NCBI GenBank assembly: GCA_024643345.1
Contig: JAHENB010000001.1
Coordinates: forward strand, 245,491-309,490
From: Maribacter sp.
GTDB lineage: Bacteria > Bacteroidota > Bacteroidia > Flavobacteriales > Flavobacteriaceae
Length of the DNA: 64,000 bases
Direction: 5' to 3'
Positions 35,604 to 45,341 of the stretch are shown one piece after another (positions within the stretch are counted from its first letter, which is position 1; each line of letters begins with the position of its first letter). The notes beneath the pieces are model-generated. The model was not told where the DNA came from and made no database searches. It worked only from the letters and a program-made list of their open reading frames with translations. A program made the position numbers and the translations under genes.

Positions 35604-38045
35604 ATGAAAACTGGTTTAAAAGCATTTTTTGTACATTTTTTCGTTACCGTTTTCTTCACCCTCGTCGCATTGACCTATTTTCATCCGGTCCTTCAGGGAA
35701 AGGTTATTTTTCAGTCAGATATCGCCCAATACACGGGCATGGCAAAAGAACAAAACGATTTTCGAAAGAAAACGGGCCAGGAGCCCTATTGGACCAATAG
35801 TGCATTTGGGGGGATGCCCACCTATCAGCTGGGGGCTTATTATCCGCATGATTATGTAAAACAAGTAGACCGGTTGATTCGATTCCTCCCACGACCCGCC
35901 GATTATCTGTTCATCTATTTAATGGGCTTCTATATTTTGCTCAGTTGTCTGAAGGTCGATTTCAGACTGGCCGTACTTGGGGCGCTGGCCTTTGGGTTTT
36001 CTACCTATTTGATCATTATTCTTGGTGTAGGACATAATGCTAAGGCCCATGCAATAGGGTATTTACCGATGCTTCTTGGGGGCATTGTTTTGGTATTTCG
36101 AAAAAAATACCTTTGGGGCTTTGTACTCACAGCAATCGCTATGGCCCTGGAGGTGGGGGCGAACCACTATCAAATGACCTACTATTTTATGCTGTTGGTG
36201 ATTCTCTTGGGACTGGCCCAATTGATCGACGCCATAAGAATTCGAGAATTGAAGCATTTTGGTATTTCCGTTGGGATTTTGGTTTTGGCCGTGGCACTGG
36301 GCATTTCTGCCAATGCGTCGAGTTTGATGGCTACAAAGGAATATGCAGACTGGAGTACCAGGGGAAAGTCGGAACTGACCATTGACGCCCTAGGCAATAC
36401 AAAGGACAAGTTGGGCGGACTGGACAAAGAATACATTACCCAGTATAGCTATGGGATTGCGGAATCAATGAATCTTTTCGTGCCTCGACTTTTTGGTGGC
36501 AGCAATGCAGAAGACCTTGGAGAAAATTCGATCACTTTTGCTTATGTGGTCGATAAGGAAGTTCCCAAAAATACAGCGCTTCAGTATTTTGGATCCCTAC
36601 CGCTCTATTGGGGAGATCAACCCGGTGTGGCAGCTCCGGCCTACATTGGAGCCATTGTTTTTTTTCTTTTTTTGATGGGTTTGATTTTGGTAAAGGGCAA
36701 AACCAAATGGTGGCTGTTGGGCGGGGTCGTTATGTCATTGATGCTATCCTGGGGCAAGAACTTTGGACTGCTCACCGATTTTATGATCGACTATTTCCCA
36801 CTTTATGATAAGTTCAGGGCGGTTTCCTCCATTCAAGTAATCTTGGAGCTTTGTGCTCCGGTGCTCGGAATTTTGGCGCTAAAAGAACTGTATGGCACAA
36901 CGGTGGACGACAAAGAAAAACTTAAGGCATTGAAGATGGCCTTTTTGGGCATCTTAGTATGGACAGTTGCGCTATTTTTATTTAAGGGGATGTTCGATTT
37001 TTCCGCCCCGTCTGACGAGCGTTTTAAGTTGACCGGTATGGAACAATTGCCGGAAATGATCCGATTAGATCGAAAAGTTGTGTACAACAACGATCTCTTG
37101 CGTTCGATGATTTACGTGATCTTGGCCGCGCTTACCCTTTGGTTCTATCTGAAATCAAAGATTGGGCGTAACCTGCTGGTCGTGATTTTGGGAATTCTAA
37201 TAATGGCCGATTTGGTAGGCGTTGACAAGCGGTATGTGAACAAGGAAGATTTTGTGGCCAAGCGCACTATGTCCGAACCATTTCCAGAGTCGGCAGCCGA
37301 CAAGCAGATTGCTAAAGATGAAGGGATTTTCAGGGTATATGACCCGGAAGAAGGACTTAACGGAGCCCGAACATCCTACTATCACCAATCGATCGGGGGT
37401 TATCATGCCGCCAAACCGGCTGCACTTCAAGACCTATTTGAATTTCATATCTATAAAGCGAATATGGGCGTATTGAATATGCTCAATGTTAAATATGTAG
37501 TGCAAACAGATGAGGAAGGGAAGGTGTATCCAGCCCTAAATCCCGATGCAAACGGAAATGCATGGTTCGTAAAAAATGTGATTTCTGTCAATAGTGCCGA
37601 TCAGGAGATATCTGCTTTGGATTCGATCGACACAAAGAAAGTCGCAGTGGTAAACACTAGCTTATTTGCAGAAATCGATCAATTGAATTTTCAGGTAGAC
37701 TCTACCGCTTCTATCGATTTGACCAAATATGAACCAAACGACCTGACATATCGCTCTATCAATACCAATGCCGGAATTGCGGTTTTTTCGGAGATGTACT
37801 ATCCAAAAGGTTGGAATGCTTATATCGATGGAAAGATCACACCTTATTTTAGGGCGAATTATGCCCTGCGTGCCCTCAAAGTGCCGGCTGGGGAACATTT
37901 GATCGAATTTAAATTTCAACCTACCGTGGTGGCACAAGGAGGCAAAATCGCTCTGACGAGTTCCGCCATTCTTGCCGTTGTCGTTTTGGGAGGCCTATTT
38001 TTCTCATTTTGGCGTTCGCGAAAGGACGATAAAATAAAATCTTGA
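35604..38045 (+). CDS. YfhO-family multi-spanning membrane protein (putative lipid-linked glycosyltransferase)
   Basis: 813 aa with about twelve or more predicted membrane helices in the first 560 residues and a C-terminal periplasmic region (about 570-790), as in YfhO and other GT-C-like proteins. The first loop has YFHPVLQGKVIFQSDIAQY and QEPYWTNSAFGGMPTYQLG, the acidic motif-containing loop shared by the family. YfhO proteins decorate lipoteichoic acid or other envelope glycans with sugars from polyprenyl-phosphate donors. An upstream TTG at 35556, overlapping the DUF4834 stop, could add 16 residues; I prefer the ATG at 35604. Its stop overlaps the next gene's start. Confidence 0.88.
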   Translation: MKTGLKAFFVHFFVTVFFTLVALTYFHPVLQGKVIFQSDIAQYTGMAKEQNDFRKKTGQEPYWTNSAFGGMPTYQLGAYYPHDYVKQVDRLIRFLPRPADYLFIYLMGFYILLSCLKVDFRLAVLGALAFGFSTYLIIILGVGHNAKAHAIGYLPMLLGGIVLVFRKKYLWGFVLTAIAMALEVGANHYQMTYYFMLLVILLGLAQLIDAIRIRELKHFGISVGILVLAVALGISANASSLMATKEYADWSTRGKSELTIDALGNTKDKLGGLDKEYITQYSYGIAESMNLFVPRLFGGSNAEDLGENSITFAYVVDKEVPKNTALQYFGSLPLYWGDQPGVAAPAYIGAIVFFLFLMGLILVKGKTKWWLLGGVVMSLMLSWGKNFGLLTDFMIDYFPLYDKFRAVSSIQVILELCAPVLGILALKELYGTTVDDKEKLKALKMAFLGILVWTVALFLFKGMFDFSAPSDERFKLTGMEQLPEMIRLDRKVVYNNDLLRSMIYVILAALTLWFYLKSKIGRNLLVVILGILIMADLVGVDKRYVNKEDFVAKRTMSEPFPESAADKQIAKDEGIFRVYDPEEGLNGARTSYYHQSIGGYHAAKPAALQDLFEFHIYKANMGVLNMLNVKYVVQTDEEGKVYPALNPDANGNAWFVKNVISVNSADQEISALDSIDTKKVAVVNTSLFAEIDQLNFQVDSTASIDLTKYEPNDLTYRSINTNAGIAVFSEMYYPKGWNAYIDGKITPYFRANYALRALKVPAGEHLIEFKFQPTVVAQGGKIALTSSAILAVVVLGGLFFSFWRSRKDDKIKS

Positions 38046-39319
38046 TGAAGAAGGTGCTGATCATCAGCTACTATTGGCCACCGGCCGGTGGCCCAGGGGT
38101 ACAACGCTGGCTCAAATTCGCGAAATACCTTCCTGATTTTGATGTAGAACCTATTGTTTTCATTCCCGAAAATCCCCATTACCCCATTCTCGATGAATCG
38201 CTTTTAGAGGAAGTTCCCAAGGGCATCACCATCCTTAAACGCCCTATTTTTGAACCTTATGCCTTGGCATCGATGCTGTCTTCCAAAAAAACGAAGCAGA
38301 TCAGTGCCGGTGTCATTCAAACGAAAGACCAGACCTTTATGGAAAAGGTGCTGCTTTGGGTACGTGGCAATCTGTTTATTCCGGATGCCAGAAAATATTG
38401 GGTAAGGCCTTCAATAAAATATCTCAGCGAATTACTGGAACGAGAAAATATTGGAACCATCGTGACGACAGGCCCCCCCCATAGCGTTCATTTGATAGGT
38501 TATGGGTTAAAGCGCCGGCATCCGGTGAAATGGGTCGCCGATTTTAGAGACCCATGGACCGGTATCGGGTACCATGGTAAATTAAAATTGACGGCTTTTG
38601 CCCGCAACAAACATAAAGCTTTGGAGCATAAAGTGTTGAATGCAGCCGATAAAATAATAGTGACAAGCAGGCACACAAAAATCGAGTTTCAAAAAATAAC
38701 CGAAAGACCCATAAGTGTCATTACAAATGGATATGACGTGAATTTTGGTCAACAAATGCCGAAATTGGATGATAAGTTCACCTTTTCCCACATTGGATCG
38801 CTTCTTTCCGGTAGAAATCCCAATAATCTGTGGCAAGTGTTTTCCCAACTGATAAGGGAGTCCGATGATTTTAAAAACAGTATTCAAATTGACCTCATTG
38901 GAGTGGTCAGCAATGAAGTACTGGATGATCTCGATCGATATGGACTTACACCTTATACAAACAAGCTGGGTTACCTCACACATGGGGAGGCCGTTCAAAG
39001 GCAAAGGCGGTCACAGGTTTTGCTTTTGCTCGAAATCGACTCGGTTCTGACCCAAGGCATCATTCCGGGAAAATTGTTTGAATATCTCGCATCGCAAAGA
39101 CCGATCCTAGGAATCGGCCCTTCGAACTGGGAAGCGGGCGAAATTATAAAACAAACGAAAACTGGGATGGTTTTTGACCACAGTACTGGAGATGCCTTGA
39201 AAAGTGTAATTTTGGAATGGTTTGGAAAATATAGGCAAAACAGCTTAAATGTAACGGGTATTGGCGTCCAAGACTATAGCCGTAGGGCGCTTACCAAAAA
39301 ACTGGCCAAAGAACTATAA
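38045..39319 (+). CDS. Glycosyltransferase, GT4-like (GT-B fold)
   Basis: 424 aa, two Rossmann-like domains. The N-terminal motif ISYYWPPAGGPGVQRWLKFAKYL is typical of polysaccharide GT4 enzymes; the middle has WVADFRDPWTG, and the C-terminal half has VITNGYDV, IGSLLSGRNP and the donor-binding GKLFEYLASQRPILG with Glu. No membrane helices. Start by ATG sharing one base with the YfhO stop (TGATG), so it is translated by coupling. Likely adds a sugar to a lipid-linked surface polymer; sugar unknown. Confidence 0.9.
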   Translation: MKKVLIISYYWPPAGGPGVQRWLKFAKYLPDFDVEPIVFIPENPHYPILDESLLEEVPKGITILKRPIFEPYALASMLSSKKTKQISAGVIQTKDQTFMEKVLLWVRGNLFIPDARKYWVRPSIKYLSELLERENIGTIVTTGPPHSVHLIGYGLKRRHPVKWVADFRDPWTGIGYHGKLKLTAFARNKHKALEHKVLNAADKIIVTSRHTKIEFQKITERPISVITNGYDVNFGQQMPKLDDKFTFSHIGSLLSGRNPNNLWQVFSQLIRESDDFKNSIQIDLIGVVSNEVLDDLDRYGLTPYTNKLGYLTHGEAVQRQRRSQVLLLLEIDSVLTQGIIPGKLFEYLASQRPILGIGPSNWEAGEIIKQTKTGMVFDHSTGDALKSVILEWFGKYRQNSLNVTGIGVQDYSRRALTKKLAKEL

Positions 39320-40773
39320 TGGGTATCGTACTAAAACAATCTTTTAACAATACGGTCATTACCTACTTGGGATTTGGAATGGGTGCGGTTAACGTCATGT
39401 TTTTGTATACCAATTTCATGTCAGATGCTTACTATGGCCTTATCAACGTCATCTTGTCGGCTTCTGCCGTTTTAATGCCCTTACTGGCTTTTGGGGTGCC
39501 CAATGCTTTGGTGAAATTTTATAGCGCTTTTGAACAAGAACATTCAAAAGATGGATTTTTGACCCTGATGTTGTTTTTGCCTTTGGCGCTGATTCTTCCG
39601 ATAGCATTGCTGACTTTTTTGACAAATGAGACCATTGGAAATTTCCTTTCCAAGGAAAACCCTATGGTAAAGGACTATGTGTGGTATATTTTCCTGATCG
39701 GTATGGCTATGGCTTATTTTGAGGTTTTCTATGCTTGGTCGCGCATACGTCTAAAGTCGGTCTTTGGCAATTTCATGAAAGAGATTTTCTGCCGGGTAGG
39801 GCAGACGCTTTTACTGCTGCTGCTTTATTGGGATATCATTACCATACCGTTCTTTTTAAAGGCATTGGTCGGTTTTTATCTGTTACGTACCGTAATCATG
39901 AAAATTTATGCGTACCGATTGCTGACTCCTAAATTTTCGTTTGAATGGCCGAGAAACACCCTTAATATCATTAAATATAGTGCATTGATCATTTTGGGGG
40001 GCTCAACGGCAATCGTGTTATTGGAGGTCGATAAGGTGATGTTGAACCAATTCATCAAAATTGAAAATGTTGCTTATTATAGCGTGGCAAGTTTTATGGC
40101 CATGGCCATCGCGGTGCCCACAAGATCGATGCACCAGATCACCTATCCGCTAACCGCCGAACTGCTGAATAAAAAGGACCTGTCGTCCCTAAAGTCGCTT
40201 TACCATAAAAGTTCCCTCACTTTGTTCATTATATCGGGCCTCTTGTTCATATTGTTGTTGTTGAATCTGGGAGATATCTATCAATTGTTACCGGCAAGCT
40301 ATAGGGATGGGTTCATGATCGTATTTTGGATCGGTTTGGCCAAGGTTTATGATGCCCTGCTCGGTAACAATAATGCCATTTTGTATAATTCGGACTACTA
40401 CGTTTCGGTATTGCTTATGGGCGCTCTTTTGGCAATTCTTACGGTATTGTTCAACCTATGGCTCATCCCCAAATTTGGTCTCGATGGGGCCGCAATTGCC
40501 AGTTTCGCCGCTTTTTTTATCTACAATACCATTAAACTTGTTTTCGTGCGCCTGAAATACAACATTTATCCCTTCACCAATGCTACGTTCCGGGTGCTTG
40601 GCCTATTATTGTTAACCGTAGCATTCTTTTACTATTTGCAATTTCCATTTCACCCTTTGGTCAATATTACCATAAAAAGTCTTTTGATGATCGCCCTATA
40701 TATTGGCGTGCTTTTCCGCTTCAAGTTATCTGAAGACCTGATCGGGGTACTCTCTAAATTTTTTGGGCGGTAG
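39319..40773 (+). CDS. Polysaccharide flippase (Wzx-like, MOP superfamily)
   Basis: 484 aa with about fourteen membrane helices, N-terminal FNNTVITYLGFGMGAVNVMFLYTN. It would flip lipid-linked oligosaccharide across the inner membrane. Its ATG overlaps the glycosyltransferase stop (TAATG), the second coupled junction in the cluster. No polymerase (Wzy) or ligase gene follows; the opposite-strand nucleotidase gene converges. The YfhO, GT4 and flippase genes together point to a short surface-glycan assembly set. Confidence 0.88.
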   Translation: MGIVLKQSFNNTVITYLGFGMGAVNVMFLYTNFMSDAYYGLINVILSASAVLMPLLAFGVPNALVKFYSAFEQEHSKDGFLTLMLFLPLALILPIALLTFLTNETIGNFLSKENPMVKDYVWYIFLIGMAMAYFEVFYAWSRIRLKSVFGNFMKEIFCRVGQTLLLLLLYWDIITIPFFLKALVGFYLLRTVIMKIYAYRLLTPKFSFEWPRNTLNIIKYSALIILGGSTAIVLLEVDKVMLNQFIKIENVAYYSVASFMAMAIAVPTRSMHQITYPLTAELLNKKDLSSLKSLYHKSSLTLFIISGLLFILLLLNLGDIYQLLPASYRDGFMIVFWIGLAKVYDALLGNNNAILYNSDYYVSVLLMGALLAILTVLFNLWLIPKFGLDGAAIASFAAFFIYNTIKLVFVRLKYNIYPFTNATFRVLGLLLLTVAFFYYLQFPFHPLVNITIKSLLMIALYIGVLFRFKLSEDLIGVLSKFFGR

Positions 40774-40839
40774 GTGTAATGTGCGTAAGGTGAAAACAAC
40801 CAGGCAGGTATAGCTTATCACTTGGCCCGAAGATACATT

Positions 40840-41361
40840 CTATAATAGCTTTTTGCCAATTTCAAGCCAGTTATTGGCGCGTTCATGACCATTGCTGTGT
40901 ATGTTATGTGGCGAGGTGAACAAGAGGGTTCTTCCGTTAAAAGTATCCAAGTTATAGCTTCGATCATCGATGAGCAGATCACCTTTTAATATGTGTTTGT
41001 TCCCACATAAGATTCTATTCTTCCAATGGATAAAAGGAAAATGCTCGTCTAACCATATCGATTTTTCCCATAGCGAATTGGGAAACTGCATGGCCGCCGA
41101 GGCAATGTAAATCTCATATTTCAGTGAGAGCGCCTTAAGTACATCTTGGCTATCGTCAATTGGTTTCAAGTTGAGGAAAAACCCTTCTGTATGCGCATGG
41201 AGATGCACACTTTCCTGGTGGGCTTCGGGCACACTTTGCCAAACCTCTTTGCCCATACAGGCTTCAATGGTAAGTGATTCTTGAAATTCTTGGTTGTATT
41301 TTTCGATATGGGCCCCATAGGTATCGGCAATTACCTCATCCATATCTACAAAAAGGGTCAT
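40840..41361 (-). CDS. 5'(3')-deoxyribonucleotidase-like HAD protein (NT5C family)
   Basis: 173 aa HAD-fold phosphatase with nucleophile motif VDMDEVIADT (Asp6, Asp8), a helical cap, the threonine/serine motif IASAAM and the C-terminal acidic motif LIDDRSYN. Fits NT5C-type nucleotidases that dephosphorylate (deoxy)nucleoside monophosphates. Cytoplasmic. Convergent with the flippase gene, 67 nt apart, with no strong terminator visible. Confidence 0.8.
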   Translation of the reverse strand: MTLFVDMDEVIADTYGAHIEKYNQEFQESLTIEACMGKEVWQSVPEAHQESVHLHAHTEGFFLNLKPIDDSQDVLKALSLKYEIYIASAAMQFPNSLWEKSIWLDEHFPFIHWKNRILCGNKHILKGDLLIDDRSYNLDTFNGRTLLFTSPHNIHSNGHERANNWLEIGKKLL

Positions 41362-41482
41362 TTTAATTTTTTTTGCGAAGTACGAGAAAATTGAGTAGAT
41401 GTGTAATGGTTTAAAATATTATTTTTAGATAAAATGATATTTAAAGGGTATTGGACTTTATAATTAGCTCAAAAGCAAAAAA

Positions 41483-43792
41483 ATGGGGAAGAATCAAGAT
41501 GAATATGGAAGAAAGGTCTCCATACTAGGGCCCATATCGTTTTCTAAAATTCGCTTGCAAGATCCCATGCAGGATGCGGCTGGTGTTTTGGGGGTAAAGG
41601 AGGCTTTGAGGCACGGTTTCAAGGAGATGGGAGTTTTACGTTCCATGCGGGCTTTGTTGGAGATGAACCAGGAAAATGGCTTCGACTGTCCCAGTTGTGC
41701 GTGGCCCAATCCCGAAAAACCTTCAAAGATTGCCGAATACTGCGAGAACGGTGCAAAAGCATTGGCAGATGAAGCCACTACAAGCCATATCAACGGGGCG
41801 TTCTTCAAACAATTCTCGGTAGGGGCCCTATCGGAACTTACCGATTATCAGCTCAATAAATTTGGTCGCATTACCGAACCCTTGGTACTTGAACCTGGCA
41901 ATAATCATTATGAACCCATTACCTGGCAAGGGGCCTACGAGATCATCTCAGAGGAACTGCACCGACTCGAATCGCCCGATGAGGCCATTTTCTATACTTC
42001 AGGTCGATCAAGCAATGAAGCTGCTTTTTTATACGGATTGTTTGCAAGGGCCTATGGCACCAACAACATGCCCGATTGTTCCAATATGTGCCACGAATCC
42101 AGTGGTTTGGCACTAAAGCAGACCTTGGGCATCGGAAAAGGATCGGCCAAATTGGAAGATCTTTATGAGGCCGAGGTGGTGATCATTGCCGGACAGAATC
42201 CGGGGACCAATCATCCGCGAATGTTGTCGGCATTGGAAAAATGTAAAGAAAACGGGGGAATGGTCATTAGCATCAACCCTTTGGGGGAAGCAGGTTTGGT
42301 CAATTTCAGGAATCCCCAGAAAATAAAAGGACTGTTGGGTACCGGAACCAACATGGCCGACATACATTTGGCTGTCCGAATCAATCAGGACATTCCACTG
42401 GTAAAACTGATCATTAAAAAGTTGGCGGAACTGGACCATACCAAAGGCGGCGTATTTGACCACGGATTTCTGCAAAACCATGTTGAGGGCTATGAGCGAT
42501 TGATGAAAGACCTCGAACGTTATAACGAAACCGAGTTGCTGGATCTCTGTGGAATCTCCATTGAACAAATAGAGGAAACCGTATCGTTTTTAGCAAGCAA
42601 ATCGAAAATTATGGTGTGCTGGGCCATGGGCCTTACACAGCACAAGAACGGCGTGGAGAACATCAGGGAATATGTGAATCTCTTATTGCTGAAAGGGGCC
42701 ATTGGGAAACCGGGTACTGGGACCTGTCCGGTTCGTGGACACAGCAATGTGCAGGGCGATAGGAGCGTGGGCATTCAACATTTTGTGGATGCGGAACTCA
42801 ATCACAGAATAGAAAAACATATGGGGTTTAAGCCACCATATAAGGAAGGGGTTGATACCGTTGGAGCCATCCAGGCCATGAACGAGGGCAAGGCAAAGGT
42901 GTTTATGGCCCTTGGCGGAAATTTTTTGATGGCCGCTTCGGATACGTATTATACGGCCGGGGCTTTGCAAAAATGCGCTTTAACGGTACAAATCAGCACC
43001 AAGTTGAACCGAAGCCATTTGGTGACCGGCAGAACCGCTTTGCTATTGCCCACCCTCGGGAGATCGGAAAAAGACTTAAAAGGAGGTAAACCCCGTTTCC
43101 TGACCATGGAAGATAGCATGGGAAGGGTGAGGCAATCTAAAGGACTTTTAAAACCGGCTTCGGAACAAATAAAAAGCGAACCCGAAATCATTGCTGAAAT
43201 GGCCGACACCTACTTTATGGGAAATCATCCGGTCGATTGGAAGGCCATGGGCCATGATTACGAAATCATTAGACAAAACATCGATAAAGTGGTAAAGGGT
43301 TTTAGCGATACCAGCACAAGGTCTAACGGTATTGGCTACTATCTCCCCAATAATGTCAGGGAACTTGATTTTAGTATGCTGCCCAATGGTAGGGCTCAAC
43401 TGACCCTTAATAATTTGCCCCTCCACCAATTGGAAGTGGATGAGTTTATGCTGATGACCATTCGATCCCACGATCAGTTCAATACCACTATTTACGGACT
43501 GGATGACCGTTATCGAGGGGTCTACAATGAAAGAAGGGTGCTGTTTATGAACCCTATCGACATGAGAAAAAAAAATCTAGAAAAACTTGAGGCCGTTGAC
43601 ATCAGCAGTGATTATGATGGCGTTAAACGCATTGCGGAACAATTCCGTATCGTCCCCTACGATATTCCCTGTGGAAACCTGGCGGCCTATTTTCCCGAAA
43701 CCAATGTTTTGGTACCCTTCAACCATTACGCCGATGGCAGTAAGACCCCGATTAGCAAGTCGATCAAAGTAAGACTGACCAAGGCCCACTGA
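41483..43792 (+). CDS. FdhF/YdeP-family molybdopterin oxidoreductase
   Basis: 769 aa. Shows the molybdopterin-guanine-dinucleotide-binding layout of the formate-dehydrogenase-alpha/YdeP group: DCPSCAWPNPE near residue 70, FYTSGRSSNEAAFLYG, PDCSNMCHESSGLALKQTLG (where Mo-ligand residues of the family lie), VVIIAGQNPGTNHPRML, KPGTGTCPVRGHSNVQGD, and a C-terminal MGD domain (RGVYNERRVLFMNP). No N-terminal ferredoxin-like [4Fe-4S] cluster motif of the CxxC-x-C-x(n)-C type is seen, and no signal peptide, so it is cytoplasmic. YdeP-like proteins are linked to acid and anaerobic stress; formate oxidation has not been shown for all. No FdhD gene is adjacent. Confidence 0.85.
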   Translation: MGKNQDEYGRKVSILGPISFSKIRLQDPMQDAAGVLGVKEALRHGFKEMGVLRSMRALLEMNQENGFDCPSCAWPNPEKPSKIAEYCENGAKALADEATTSHINGAFFKQFSVGALSELTDYQLNKFGRITEPLVLEPGNNHYEPITWQGAYEIISEELHRLESPDEAIFYTSGRSSNEAAFLYGLFARAYGTNNMPDCSNMCHESSGLALKQTLGIGKGSAKLEDLYEAEVVIIAGQNPGTNHPRMLSALEKCKENGGMVISINPLGEAGLVNFRNPQKIKGLLGTGTNMADIHLAVRINQDIPLVKLIIKKLAELDHTKGGVFDHGFLQNHVEGYERLMKDLERYNETELLDLCGISIEQIEETVSFLASKSKIMVCWAMGLTQHKNGVENIREYVNLLLLKGAIGKPGTGTCPVRGHSNVQGDRSVGIQHFVDAELNHRIEKHMGFKPPYKEGVDTVGAIQAMNEGKAKVFMALGGNFLMAASDTYYTAGALQKCALTVQISTKLNRSHLVTGRTALLLPTLGRSEKDLKGGKPRFLTMEDSMGRVRQSKGLLKPASEQIKSEPEIIAEMADTYFMGNHPVDWKAMGHDYEIIRQNIDKVVKGFSDTSTRSNGIGYYLPNNVRELDFSMLPNGRAQLTLNNLPLHQLEVDEFMLMTIRSHDQFNTTIYGLDDRYRGVYNERRVLFMNPIDMRKKNLEKLEAVDISSDYDGVKRIAEQFRIVPYDIPCGNLAAYFPETNVLVPFNHYADGSKTPISKSIKVRLTKAH

Positions 43793-43831
43793 TTTTGACC
43801 GATCGATGCATTTTCACAAATTAAAACACAA

Positions 43832-43866
43832 AGAAAAACCCCGCAATGGATAAATCCACCGCGGGG
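43832..43866 (-). terminator. Terminator of the low-complexity secreted protein gene
   Basis: Minus-strand hairpin: outer 6-bp stem (GCCCCG-type, CCCCGC/GCGGGG at 43839-43844 and 43861-43866) plus inner TGGA/TCCA, followed by a TTTTT tract. It ends 28 nt after the stop codon. Confidence 0.8.
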
Positions 43867-43894
43867 CAAACAACTAACCAACCTAAAACTATTC

Positions 43895-45109
43895 TTATTT
43901 ATTTTTGGAACTTCTGCTTCTTGTGCTTGCAGTCCCATTACTTCTTGAACTCCTTGCAGGTGCCTGGGCCACTTTACTACCTGAGGTGGCATTTCTGGAA
44001 ACCGTACTTTGGCTTCTTGAAGGTACTGCGCTTCGAGCAGGCGCCTTATAGGTATTGGTACTTCTGCTCACGGTCCTGCTTTTTGAATTGGCGGCAGTCG
44101 GCCTTTGTGCCACTTTGTTGATCCTGGAAGCCTGAGCTTTGTCCGGCTTATTTGAGACCGACCTAGGCACGGTACTTCTCGCATCGCTTCTTGTGATCTC
44201 CCTGCTTTCAATTCTCTTTGAGCGGTCAATACTCGATGTGCCCGCAATTTTTGTATTTGACCGGCTCACGGTTCGCCCAGAGGTGTTGTTTTGAGAAACC
44301 CGATTGCTACTGGCCAATTCATTCCTGGAGGAAGTGCCGCTATTTCTGTATTGTTTGCCTCCGCTTCTGGCCACAGTGTTGTTAGTTCGCATTCCAGAAG
44401 TTCTTCTGCCTAGGTCTTCCCGCACCGCAACCCTTTTATCATTGCGGTATATTGTAGCCCTTTCATTTCGTACGGTGTTATATCTATGTTCATGACCGAT
44501 GGTAGCATAAGCTCGCCTTTGGTTGTAACGATAAGGGCTATAGTAGGTATACCGTATGGGGGCATAGTACCTTCTGTAGGGCCTGCTGTACACTAGGCAA
44601 AATCCTAGGGCCGGTCTTGCAAAATAAGCATGGAACGGGGCATAGTTATAATAGCGGTTGTACACGTTGATGTAACCGGTGTGGTAGTTATAAAATCCCC
44701 TGTTGTTATAATAGACATACATACCGCCAAGTCGGAAAACCCGTCCTCGGTTATAGCTGATATCAACATTGCCAATTTGTGTGACACGACCATTAAAGTC
44801 ATAATAAATAGGGATATTCTCCACTTGGATCACGGCGCCGTAGTCATCGTATTGGGCATAGGGACTATAATCGTACCCCGAATTAAAAGTAACTGAAACC
44901 CCATTATAGTTTCTAATATTGTTTTCTATATAAAAATCGAACTCCCCATCGGGAAATACCGCAAACGTAATGCCGTCTTCGACAAAAATAAAGGAGTTAT
45001 TGTATCTATAAGCATTGCCGATTGCAACCTTATCTTCTTTAATACCTGTGGCCATGATACCTGAGGTACCTAATATAAGGGCCGAAAAAATGAGTACTAA
45101 GTTTTTCAT
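43895..45109 (-). CDS. Secreted low-complexity Tyr/Asn-rich and Ser/Arg-rich protein
   Basis: 404 aa. Signal peptide MKNLVLIFSALILGTSGIMA; a folded-looking beta-rich region (about 25-130) with repeated G-N-V-D/Y strands (VFRLGGMYVYYNNRGFY), a Tyr/Arg-rich stretch (about 140-200), and about 200 residues of Ser, Arg, Thr, Ala and Lys to the end (many SR, RS and RTVS steps). The C-terminal half is strongly basic and probably disordered. The ATG at 45109 is chosen because the signal peptide begins there; the open frame extends 13 codons further. No family recognised. It stands alone, with a terminator behind and the fdhF-like gene convergent. Confidence 0.7.
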   Translation of the reverse strand: MKNLVLIFSALILGTSGIMATGIKEDKVAIGNAYRYNNSFIFVEDGITFAVFPDGEFDFYIENNIRNYNGVSVTFNSGYDYSPYAQYDDYGAVIQVENIPIYYDFNGRVTQIGNVDISYNRGRVFRLGGMYVYYNNRGFYNYHTGYINVYNRYYNYAPFHAYFARPALGFCLVYSRPYRRYYAPIRYTYYSPYRYNQRRAYATIGHEHRYNTVRNERATIYRNDKRVAVREDLGRRTSGMRTNNTVARSGGKQYRNSGTSSRNELASSNRVSQNNTSGRTVSRSNTKIAGTSSIDRSKRIESREITRSDARSTVPRSVSNKPDKAQASRINKVAQRPTAANSKSRTVSRSTNTYKAPARSAVPSRSQSTVSRNATSGSKVAQAPARSSRSNGTASTRSRSSKNK

Positions 45110-45341
45110 GATATAAGGTTTTAAATTTACGAAGGCAACTATTTGCATTCCCTAACCTTATACCAAACAGCGTGCCAAAAAACAGTTAATACTTATAAAG
45201 TATTGAATATCATAATATTAAAATACTTATTCAGAAGTAATTTTAGTATAAGGTCAAAAGTTTTGCCCAGTTCAAACACCTTTAAAAAATTTGGAGTGAA
45301 ATTGGAAAGCAGCGGCAAATTGAAGAAGGATCATCAAAAAA

